DNA of 8,747 nt from an uncultured Oscillospiraceae bacterium (GTDB lineage: Bacteria > Bacillota > Clostridia > Oscillospirales > Oscillospiraceae). The notes beneath the pieces were generated by a model that ran no database searches, was not told the DNA's origin, and worked only from the letters and a program-made list of their open reading frames with translations. Shown here piece by piece: positions 1 through 5,852 of the stretch. Within the stretch, counting starts at the first letter, position 1. Each line of letters opens with the position of its first letter. The DNA is taken from positions 1 through 8,747 of the forward strand of contig CAJOOV010000235.1 in the NCBI GenBank assembly GCA_905236265.1. Reading direction: 5' to 3'. The translations under genes and the position numbers were made by a program.

Positions 1-1
1 C

Positions 2-622
2 ACGGAATCCACCCTTCCCGGCTTCCTGCCTGCCGTCATCGGCCCGGTGGTGGTCATCCTGCTGCTGGCGCTGCGCCCCCTTGCCGGAATCGCCATTGAC
101 CCCCTCATTGCCCTTCCTGTGGGCGGTCTGATCTGCATGGCCGTCACCGGCAATGCAAAAGATGTGGTGGGGATCACTGAGTTTGGTCTTTCCAAGGTGG
201 TGGGTGTGTCCATTCTGCTCATTGGCACCGGCACCATCGCCGGTATCATCAAGGCATCTGCTTTGCAGTATGATGTCATCCATCTTCTGGAAAGGCTGAG
301 TATGCCCGCCTTTGTGCTGGCTCCTCTGGCTGGCATCCTGATGGCCGGGGCTACTGCCTCTACCACCGCAGGGGCAACCATCGCCGCCCAGACCTTTGCG
401 CCCACCCTGATTGCCGAGGGCGTGCCCGCACTGTCGGCAGCTGCCATGATCCACGCCGGAGCCACCGTGGTGGACTCCCTGCCCCATGGTTCCTTCTTCC
501 ATGCCACCGGAGGCAGCGTCAACCTGAGCATCGGCGAGCGGATGAAGCTGATCCCCTACGAGGCATGTGTGGGTCTCACCGCTACGCTGGTCAGCGTGGT
601 GCTGTTCCTGATGCTGGGATAA
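2..622 (+). CDS. GntP-family (gluconate:H+ symporter-like) permease, C-terminal part
   Basis: The frame is already open at base 2, so the gene starts left of the window; 206 residues remain before TAA at 620-622. The product is very hydrophobic, with several membrane helices (for example LIALPVGGLICMAV, VVGVSILLIGTGTIAGII and a final LTATLVSVVLFLMLG). The stretch GATASTTAGATIAAQ, followed by AAMIHAGATVVDSLPHGSFF, matches the GntP-family pattern of a small-residue loop ahead of a conserved D-(S/T)-L-P-H motif. The family imports gluconate or related sugar acids and hydroxy acids with protons across the cytoplasmic membrane. The substrate cannot be read from this fragment. Downstream lies a bidirectional terminator, so this is the last gene of its transcript. 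Family assignment is fairly sure, substrate unknown. Confidence 0.85.
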   Translation, partial: TESTLPGFLPAVIGPVVVILLLALRPLAGIAIDPLIALPVGGLICMAVTGNAKDVVGITEFGLSKVVGVSILLIGTGTIAGIIKASALQYDVIHLLERLSMPAFVLAPLAGILMAGATASTTAGATIAAQTFAPTLIAEGVPALSAAAMIHAGATVVDSLPHGSFFHATGGSVNLSIGERMKLIPYEACVGLTATLVSVVLFLMLG

Positions 623-640
623 TCCCCAAAGGGGGAGGCA

Positions 641-691
641 AAAAGAAATGCGTATTTTCAGCGCTTTACGTTGAAAATACGCATTCTTTTT
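641..691. terminator. Bidirectional intrinsic terminator between convergent genes
   Basis: A perfect 14-bp inverted repeat, AATGCGTATTTTCA (647-660) and its complement (672-685), flanks an 11-nt loop. A-rich sequence (641-648) lies on the left and a T-run (685-691) on the right, so either strand gives a stem followed by U-rich RNA. The A/T flanks also pair, with one bulged A. It sits 19 bases after the GntP stop and serves that gene on the plus strand. It probably also ends the capA-like/methyltransferase transcript coming from the right. Confidence 0.85.
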
Positions 692-694
692 CTG

Positions 695-769
695 GCTCTC
701 CCTGGGGAAAAGGCTGTCACGAAGTGACTGGGGGAGCAACCGGGCGCACACTGTGCGCCCCTACAGGGG
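695..769. repeat. Composite palindromic (REP-like) intergenic element
   Basis: Three nested or adjacent stems are visible. GCTCTCCC (695-702) pairs with GGGGGAGC (730-737), allowing one G-U. Inside it, GTCAC (716-720) pairs with GTGAC (724-728) around GAA. Next to it, GGGCGCAC and GTGCGCCC (743-750 and 754-761 approximately) form an 8-bp hairpin with a 3-nt loop. There is no coding frame of merit. Layout and wording resemble dispersed intergenic palindromes that I recall from Oscillospiraceae genomes. Only one copy is in this window, so the repeat status is inferred. Confidence 0.55.
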
Positions 770-804
770 ATGTCTGTGCATGACTCCTTTTTTGAGACAG
801 CCCC
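766..804. repeat. Imperfect 10-bp inverted repeat next to the palindromic element
   Basis: GGGGATGTCT (766-775) and AGACAGCCCC (795-804) are complementary at 9 of 10 positions, with a 19-base spacer that contains a run of six T. It abuts the composite element and ends 11 bases before the methyltransferase stop codon. It could be part of the same dispersed element or the remnant end of an insertion sequence. On the minus strand no T-tract follows the stem, so it does not look like a terminator for the methyltransferase gene. Confidence 0.35.
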
Positions 805-814
805 TTTTGTATGA

Positions 815-1540
815 TTACTTCGCCGTCTCCGGCGATGCACTGTCGCTCTCCCGCCGAGCCGGGTCATAAACCCAGATGGAATAGCCCTGCGGCCATGGGG
901 CAATCTTCACGCCCCGTATTCTGGCTACCTTTTCCCGAAAGAGCATCCTCCAGCCAGACCGCTTTCTCAGCAGATAGCTGCTCTCCTGATCCTCATAGTA
1001 GATCAGCGTGACAGGGTGGGTCAGCGTCGCCTCCAACTGTTCTACAAAGCTGAGGAAGGTCTTGGGCAGGAAGGGACGGGCAAGCGTTAAGACTGTAAAT
1101 GGGTTATAATCCAATTGGAAGGCATCCCCCTGAATGATATGCACCTGCTCATACCGCTCTGACCACTGGGCGGCCAGCCTTGCCACCTCCGGGTTGTGCT
1201 CCACGCCGTAGATCTGGCAGGGACAATGTTCCTTCACCAGAAATGCCAAGATCCTGCCCTTGCCGCAGCCCACATCCATCAGGGTGTCGGAAGCGGTCAG
1301 CATCACATGGGAGAAGATGCGCTCCAGCACGCAGTAGGGGCTGGCGTGGGAGCCGGTGCCGCCAACGCCGTTTTCATCATCCCGAAAGATGCTGGGCACA
1401 TATTCCACCAGACTCTGCCCGCAGATGCGCCGGTCAATATAGGCGTCTGCGGTATGAATCAGGCGGCGGCTGATTTTGTTGTCTATTTTGCGAACAGCCC
1501 GTTTGAGGAAGGACGGCTTTTTCTCACTGCCTGAGCTCAC
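815..1540 (-). CDS. Class I SAM-dependent methyltransferase, translationally coupled to the CapA-like gene
   Basis: The product is 241 residues with a Rossmann-type SAM site. Motif I is MDVGCGKGR at about 88-96. An acidic ribose-binding Glu lies in YGVEHNPE (about 111-118), and QGDAF (about 137-141) supplies the likely adenine-contacting Asp. The basic N-terminus (KRAVRKIDNKISRR) carries no signal peptide, so it is probably cytosolic. The substrate is not recognisable; the C-terminal half has no diagnostic motif for DNA, RNA or protein methylation. The GTG start is well supported. AGGAGGAGG lies 7 bases upstream, within the last codons of the preceding gene, and GTGA overlaps that gene's stop by four bases, implying co-translation. 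An envelope-related role is possible from the pairing but not shown. Confidence 0.85.
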   Translation of the reverse strand: MSSGSEKKPSFLKRAVRKIDNKISRRLIHTADAYIDRRICGQSLVEYVPSIFRDDENGVGGTGSHASPYCVLERIFSHVMLTASDTLMDVGCGKGRILAFLVKEHCPCQIYGVEHNPEVARLAAQWSERYEQVHIIQGDAFQLDYNPFTVLTLARPFLPKTFLSFVEQLEATLTHPVTLIYYEDQESSYLLRKRSGWRMLFREKVARIRGVKIAPWPQGYSIWVYDPARRESDSASPETAK

Positions 1541-2910
1541 GGCGCTGCCTCCTCCTGTGTCTCCTGCCCTTCGGAGGTCTCGTCTGCTGCCTGAGCCGTA
1601 TCGCCCTCTGCGCCTTCCGCTGCGTCGCTTTCGCCCTCTCCGGCGGCAGCGCCGGAGGCGTTCCAGTCGTCCACAGCGGCCTCGTCCTCATGGAGCAGGG
1701 CAACGGTGTGCCCGGCGTGTCCCTCGTCCGGGAAGCTCTCGAACCAGATTCCGGCGGAGTAGTTCAGAATCAGGTCCGTCACCTGCTTTGCCTCCTCTGC
1801 GTCAGCGGCGGCGTGAAGCTCTGCGTTGCGCTGCATGGCAGGCACCAGCAGGGGGGTGATGGAGCTGGTGGAGCCGTCGCTGGAGAAGTGCAGCTCCAGC
1901 AGGTAGGTCTCCAGCGTCTTTCCGTTGAACCAGCAGGAGCCCAGGGAGTAGAAGATGGGGCAGTGGTTGTAATACTCAATCCCCTGCAGGCTGTGGGAGT
2001 GGCCGCCGATGACCACGTCTGCCCCGGCGTCGATCAGCTCCCTTGCCAGCGCCCTCTGCTCGTCGCTGGTCTCATACACATAGTCCCGTCCCCAGTGAAC
2101 CACGGCGATCACATAGTCGGCATTTGCCCGTGCCTCCCGTGTCTGGGCGAGGAACTTGTCATGCTCATAGCACAGCAGCACGCCGGAGGAGGAGTCGGTG
2201 GCCTCCGGGGTGAAGCGGTTCATCTCAGCGTTGCAGGCGTTCACAAAGCCCAGACGCACGTTCTGGATGTCCATATAGCGGGGACGGGAGGCGTCAGAGA
2301 GGGTTTCCCCGGCGCCCACATGGGCGATTCCGGCATTGTCCAGCGTGGAGAGGGTGTCGGTGAGACCTTCGGGGCCGAAGTCATAGATGTGGTTGTTGGC
2401 CAGCGTCACCAGATCCACGCCCATGGTGTCATACAGGGACACGTTGGCGGGATTTGCCCGGAAGGTATATGCCTTGCCCTCCAGCGCCTGTCCCCGGCTG
2501 GTGAAGGCAAACTCATTGTTGACGCAAAACAGGTCGGCACTGTTCATCATGCTCATCATGTCCGGGTCAATGGCATCCGTGATGCCCCCCGGAAGCTGGG
2601 CAAGATGCTCCATCGTCGCCCAGTTGTCGTCGAAGTTCACGTCTCCCATAAAGGAGAGGATGAAGCTGTAGCTGGTGGGCGTGGGGCGCTCAGGCAGCGC
2701 CTCTTCCGTCTCCTCTGTCTCGCCGCTCTCTTCCGCATCGGTTTCCGCCGCCGGGGCGGCCTCGCCGCTGTCAGAGCTGCGGAAGAGGGGAATGCCCTTT
2801 GCACGCCCCACCACAAGGCTCATTACGATCAAAACGGCGCAGATCAGGTTGAGATATACGCCTGCGGTCTCCCTGCGCCGGGCGACCCGGTTTCGTCTTC
2901 TTCGCTCCAT
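1537..2910 (-). CDS. CapA/PgsA-family metallophosphatase-like protein, membrane-anchored
   Basis: The product is 457 residues. An Arg-rich N-terminus and one membrane helix (about 18-35) act as a signal anchor, followed by an acidic linker (about 47-75). The CapA domain spans about 80-330 with the expected metal-site motifs: FMGDVNF (about 87-93), NNEFAF (131-136), LANNHIYDFG (170-179), VVHWGRDY (270-277), GGHSHSLQG (302-310) and FYSLGS (320-325). The catalytic domain should face outside. Relatives act in poly-gamma-glutamate or capsule production, but no pgs/cap partner genes are here, so that role is not established. The C-terminal 50 residues or so are Ala/Glu/Asp-rich and probably disordered. 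ATG at 2910 was chosen because AGGAGG lies 7 bases upstream and the signal anchor follows at once. The frame stays open further upstream, but that part crosses a terminator and the next gene. Confidence 0.87.
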   Translation of the reverse strand: MERRRRNRVARRRETAGVYLNLICAVLIVMSLVVGRAKGIPLFRSSDSGEAAPAAETDAEESGETEETEEALPERPTPTSYSFILSFMGDVNFDDNWATMEHLAQLPGGITDAIDPDMMSMMNSADLFCVNNEFAFTSRGQALEGKAYTFRANPANVSLYDTMGVDLVTLANNHIYDFGPEGLTDTLSTLDNAGIAHVGAGETLSDASRPRYMDIQNVRLGFVNACNAEMNRFTPEATDSSSGVLLCYEHDKFLAQTREARANADYVIAVVHWGRDYVYETSDEQRALARELIDAGADVVIGGHSHSLQGIEYYNHCPIFYSLGSCWFNGKTLETYLLELHFSSDGSTSSITPLLVPAMQRNAELHAAADAEEAKQVTDLILNYSAGIWFESFPDEGHAGHTVALLHEDEAAVDDWNASGAAAGEGESDAAEGAEGDTAQAADETSEGQETQEEAAP

Positions 2911-3016
2911 GGCACTTCCTCCTGACAAATTGCGGCACGCCCCGCCGGAAGGGCGGACGGGCGGTAAAAATGATGATACCCCCTGCGGTGAAGAACATAC
3001 AGCCGGGGCGTGATAC

Positions 3017-3047
3017 AAAAAAACAGCGAGCCGTCTTAGCGGCTCGC
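3017..3047 (-). terminator. Intrinsic terminator of the citrate synthase gene
   Basis: Read on the minus strand, GCGAGCCG (3047-3040), a 6-nt loop and CGGCTCGC (3033-3026) form a perfect 8-bp stem. TG and seven consecutive T (complement of 3017-3023) follow. It lies 48 bases after the citrate synthase stop and about 105 bases before the CapA-like start. The two same-strand genes are therefore probably separate transcripts. I saw no convincing promoter for the CapA-like gene in the remaining 2911-3016; TATCAT near 2974 is only a weak -10 candidate. Confidence 0.85.
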
Positions 3048-3094
3048 CGTCCTGTTTCTGACTGTTTTCGCCGTCTCCCCTCATTCTAGCACAA

Positions 3095-4462
3095 TCATTT
3101 CCGATCGTCCAGAGGAATAAACGGACTGCGGGGCATGACTGCCTTGTAGGCGGGACGCATAATGCGGCTGTTGTTGAAGATTTCCTCCAGCCGGTGGGCG
3201 CACCACCCGGCGGTGCGGGCGGCGGCAAAGAGGGGGGTATAGAGATCCTCTGGAATGCCCAGCATATCATAGACAAAGCCGGAGTAGAGATCCACATTGG
3301 CGCACATCACCTTTTCGTTTCCGGTGACGGTGGCGAAGACTTTGGGCGTGATGCGCTCGACGCTCTCGATCAGATCCAGCCTGTCCTGCATCCCCTTCTT
3401 CTCTGCCAGACTGCGGCTGAACTGCTTGAGAATCTTTGCTCTGGGGTCGGAGAGGGTGTATACGGCGTGCCCCATGCCATAGATTAAGCCGCTGTTGTCG
3501 TAGCCCTGATGGTTCAGCAGTCCGGTGAGGCAGGCGGCGATCTCCTCGTCGTCCTTCCAGTCCTTCACGGTGGATTCGATGTAGTCCATCATCTGCTTGC
3601 ATTTGATGTTTGCCCCGCCGTGGCGGGGGCCCTTCAGGGAGCCTACCGCAGCGGCAATGGCGGAAAAGATGTCCGTAAAGGAGGAGGACACCACCCGGCA
3701 GGTGAAGGTGGAGTTGTTGCCGCCGCCGTGCTCTGCGTGGAGGGTGAGGCACATGTCCAGCAGCCTTGCCTCCTCTTGGGTGAATTGGCGGTCAGGGCGG
3801 ATGGAGGCGAGGATATTCTCGGCGGTGGAGTGGCCGGGAATGGGGCGGTGGAGGTAAAGGGACTCCTTGTCAAAATAGCACCGCTTGGCGGCGTAGCCGT
3901 GGGCGATAATCATGGGCACCCGTGCCAGCAGCTCCAGAGACAGCCGGAGCTGGTTTTCCGGCGTCATAGTCTCCGGGTCGTCGTCATAGGAATAGAGGGT
4001 CAGCACGCTGCGGGCCAGCTTGTTCATAATATTGGCGCTGGGCGCCTTGATAATCATGTCCTCTGTGAACATGTGGGGCAGAGGGCGCATTTCCTCCAGC
4101 ACATTTGTGAAGTTTGTGAGCTGGTCACGGGTGGGCAGGTGCCCCATCAGCAGCAGATAACAGGTCTCCTCATAGCCGAAGCGGTCCTCTTTGCTGCACC
4201 CGGTAATCAGATCCTTCACGCTGATGCCCCGGTAGAGCAGCCGCCCCTCCATAGGCACCTTCTCGCCGTCGTCGATGTAGTAGCCCTGAACGCTGCCCAC
4301 CTCGGTAAGTCCCGCCATGACGCCTGTGCCGTCCGGGTTGCGCAGCCCCCGGCAGACATGGTACTTGTCGTACAGCTCCGGGCGGATCCGCTTCTGGGTG
4401 CGAAACGCCTCCGTCATATTAATCAGGGATGCGGTAGAGCGGGGAGAGAGGGAAGTGTACAT
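3095..4462 (-). CDS. gltA: Citrate synthase (Si-type; possibly 2-methylcitrate synthase)
   Basis: The enzyme condenses acetyl-CoA and oxaloacetate to citrate in the cytosol. The 455-residue product carries all main active-site motifs: LHAEHGGGNNSTF (H242/H245 region), the CoA-site GPRHGGAN (278-285), GMGHAVYTLSDPRA with catalytic His332, NVDLYSG with catalytic Asp391, and the FAAARTAGWCAH segment (412-423) with a substrate-binding Arg. It is thus the classic Si fold, not the isopropylmalate-synthase-like Re-citrate synthase found in some anaerobic clostridia. It is longer than the usual bacterial form of about 370-430 residues because of about 50 extra N-terminal residues. ATG 4462 is chosen as the start. 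Its ribosome site is weak (AAAGGG about 11 bases upstream), and ATG 4417 is possible but has no better one. It is monocistronic, with its own promoter and terminator. Methylcitrate specificity cannot be excluded; no prp genes are nearby. Confidence 0.93.
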   Translation of the reverse strand: MYTSLSPRSTASLINMTEAFRTQKRIRPELYDKYHVCRGLRNPDGTGVMAGLTEVGSVQGYYIDDGEKVPMEGRLLYRGISVKDLITGCSKEDRFGYEETCYLLLMGHLPTRDQLTNFTNVLEEMRPLPHMFTEDMIIKAPSANIMNKLARSVLTLYSYDDDPETMTPENQLRLSLELLARVPMIIAHGYAAKRCYFDKESLYLHRPIPGHSTAENILASIRPDRQFTQEEARLLDMCLTLHAEHGGGNNSTFTCRVVSSSFTDIFSAIAAAVGSLKGPRHGGANIKCKQMMDYIESTVKDWKDDEEIAACLTGLLNHQGYDNSGLIYGMGHAVYTLSDPRAKILKQFSRSLAEKKGMQDRLDLIESVERITPKVFATVTGNEKVMCANVDLYSGFVYDMLGIPEDLYTPLFAAARTAGWCAHRLEEIFNNSRIMRPAYKAVMPRSPFIPLDDRK

Positions 4463-4481
4463 AGTTATCAGCGCCCTTTGA

Positions 4482-4517
4482 GAAAAAGTAACGGCCAGAG
4501 GCGCAGCCCCTTACCGT
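4482..4517 (-). promoter_or_regulatory. Possible leader hairpin plus T-run upstream of citrate synthase
   Basis: In the 5' leader, the minus-strand RNA can pair ACGG (4517-4514) with CCGT (4494-4491), and GGGGC with GCCTC around a 3-nt loop, with a small internal mismatch. TACTTTTTCT follows directly. This has the outline of an attenuator or early terminator between the promoter and the start codon. The stem is imperfect and no alternative antiterminator pairing was worked out, so this is tentative. Confidence 0.3.
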
Positions 4518-4529
4518 GCGTGTCTGTAC

Positions 4530-4559
4530 AGTATAGCATGAAGTCTGCATGAAAGTCAA
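4530..4559 (-). promoter_or_regulatory. Sigma-A promoter of citrate synthase
   Basis: On the minus strand, TTGACT (4559-4554) and TATACT (4535-4530) are separated by 18 bases. A TG one base before the -10 box gives an extended -10. Five of six bases match consensus in each box. The start would fall near 4523, giving a leader of about 60 nt. Confidence 0.8.
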
Positions 4560-4690
4560 TGGCAGGCTTCATTGTGAAAAGCGCAGAACCTCAAAATCTG
4601 GAAAACCAACCCTGAAAACAGGATAAAATTCCCCGATTTTTGGCGGTAATGCCGGAAGGGAGGGGAAATACTTGCAAGGAGAATGGGAAC

Positions 4691-5785
4691 ATGATGCAAC
4701 GAGCGGTTATAACGGCGCTGCTGCTGCAGGCGCTGATGCTGGCAATCCCCCTCACGGCTCTGCCTGAAGAGCCTGCCCCACTGCCGAAGACGTGGGAGCC
4801 TGCGGCGCTTGCCGAGGAGGACGAGCCCCAGCCTGAGGCGCAGACGCAGGAGGAGAGCCAGACACCGGAGGAGGGGCAGACGCAGGAGCAGCCCCCTGCA
4901 GCCAAGGAGCCGGAGGCAGCGCCGCAGCAGGCACAGCAGGAGCCGCAGCCTGCCCTGCCTGAGCAGGTGAAGGTGCTCCTTTCGGACGGGACAGTGGAGG
5001 AGATGGCGCTGGAGGAGTATCTCTGGGGCGTGGTGGCGGCGGAGATGCCCGCCGCCTTTCAGCCGGAGGCGCTGAAGGCGCAGGCTGTGGCTGCCCGGAG
5101 CTATACCCGCTGGCAGATGGCGCACCCGGACGGGCGGCACCCTCAGGCGCAGGTGTGTACGGACTACGCCTGCTGTCAGGCGTGGATGTCACGGGAGGAG
5201 CGGCTGGAGCTGTGGCCGGAGGACAGCCGGGAGGAGTACGCCGAACGCATCACCCGTGCGGTACAGGAGACGGCGGGGGAGACGCTGGACTATCAGGGGG
5301 AGTGCGCCCTGACGGTGTTCCACGCCTCCTCCGCCGGACAGACCCGCTCTGCCCGGCAGGTCTGGGGGCAGGACATCCCCTATCTGGTCAGCGTGGACAG
5401 CCCGGAGGGGGAGGAGGACGCCCCCAACTACTACAGCGTGGTCACGGTGACGCAGGAGGACTTTCGCAGCGCAATTGCCTCCGCCTGCCCGGAGGCGGTG
5501 CTGGGAGAGGATGCCTCCCAGTGGGTTGTCCGGGAGGAGGGGACAGACAAGCTCACCGTGGGCGGGGCGGACATCAGCGCCCAGAAGCTGCGGGAGCTGT
5601 TTGGCCTGCGCTCCGCCTCCTTCACCGTGGAGTGTACCGGGGAGAGCGTCACCTTCTATGTGACGGGCTACGGCCACGGCGTGGGCATGAGCCAGTACGG
5701 GGCGAATGTGATGGCAAAAAACGGCAGCAGCTATCAGGATATTCTCGCCCACTATTATCCGGGCACGACGCTGGAAAAAGCGTAA
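4691..5785 (+). CDS. spoIID: SpoIID-like lytic transglycosylase (stage II sporulation protein D family)
   Basis: SpoIID cleaves glycan strands of septal peptidoglycan during forespore engulfment, acting outside the membrane. The 364-residue product has a hydrophobic signal segment (about 5-24), a Pro/Gln/Glu-rich linker (about 25-90), then the SpoIID domain. AAEMPAAFQPEALKAQAVAARSY (116-138; split here at MP) contains the putative catalytic Glu118. It also has the FHASSAGQTRSA motif (209-220) and the terminal GYGHGVGMSQYGAN motif (326-339). The zinc-knuckle-like segment reads H149...CTDYACCQAW (155-164), with Cys160 where family members I recall have His. ATG 4691 is chosen because AAGGAG lies 9 bases upstream and the signal sequence follows. 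No sporulation gene neighbours it, so a paralogue in vegetative wall remodelling is an alternative. I saw no clear sigma-E promoter upstream. Confidence 0.9.
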   Translation: MMQRAVITALLLQALMLAIPLTALPEEPAPLPKTWEPAALAEEDEPQPEAQTQEESQTPEEGQTQEQPPAAKEPEAAPQQAQQEPQPALPEQVKVLLSDGTVEEMALEEYLWGVVAAEMPAAFQPEALKAQAVAARSYTRWQMAHPDGRHPQAQVCTDYACCQAWMSREERLELWPEDSREEYAERITRAVQETAGETLDYQGECALTVFHASSAGQTRSARQVWGQDIPYLVSVDSPEGEEDAPNYYSVVTVTQEDFRSAIASACPEAVLGEDASQWVVREEGTDKLTVGGADISAQKLRELFGLRSASFTVECTGESVTFYVTGYGHGVGMSQYGANVMAKNGSSYQDILAHYYPGTTLEKA

Positions 5786-5833
5786 AAAACGCCCCGGCAA
5801 AGACGGAAAAGCGGTCTTCGCCGGGGCGGCTTT
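5784..5833. terminator. Strong bidirectional terminator between spoIID and the membrane-protein operon
   Basis: GCCCCGGC (5791-5798) pairs with GCCGGGGC (5820-5827). The stem continues inward as AAGAC/GTCTT (5800-5804 and 5814-5818) after one mismatch, with a 9-nt loop. Six A (5784-5789) precede it, giving a good U-run for the minus-strand transcript. The plus-strand tail is only TTTAT. It starts at the spoIID stop codon and serves both convergent genes. Confidence 0.85.
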
Positions 5834-5852
5834 ATGGGTTGGGAATCGTTGC

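Noticed and set aside
1690..2925. 411-codon open frame on the plus strand antisense to the CapA-like gene
   Set aside because: It is a shadow frame caused by GC-rich codon bias. The product has no domain, no ribosome site, and a Val/Gly/His-rich antisense composition, while the minus-strand gene has clear motifs.
2911..3297. N-terminal extension of the CapA-like frame to 3297
   Set aside because: The extension overlaps the citrate synthase gene and its terminator. An ATG at 2910 with AGGAGG and an immediate signal anchor is a far better start.
3509..4552. 347-codon open frame on the plus strand antisense to citrate synthase
   Set aside because: The minus-strand gene carries intact citrate synthase active-site motifs. 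The antisense product has only biased composition and runs through the citrate synthase promoter.
4624..4629. TAAAAT as the spoIID -10 box
   Set aside because: No acceptable -35 exists at 16-19 bases upstream (GAAAAC at 17), so I did not list it as a promoter.
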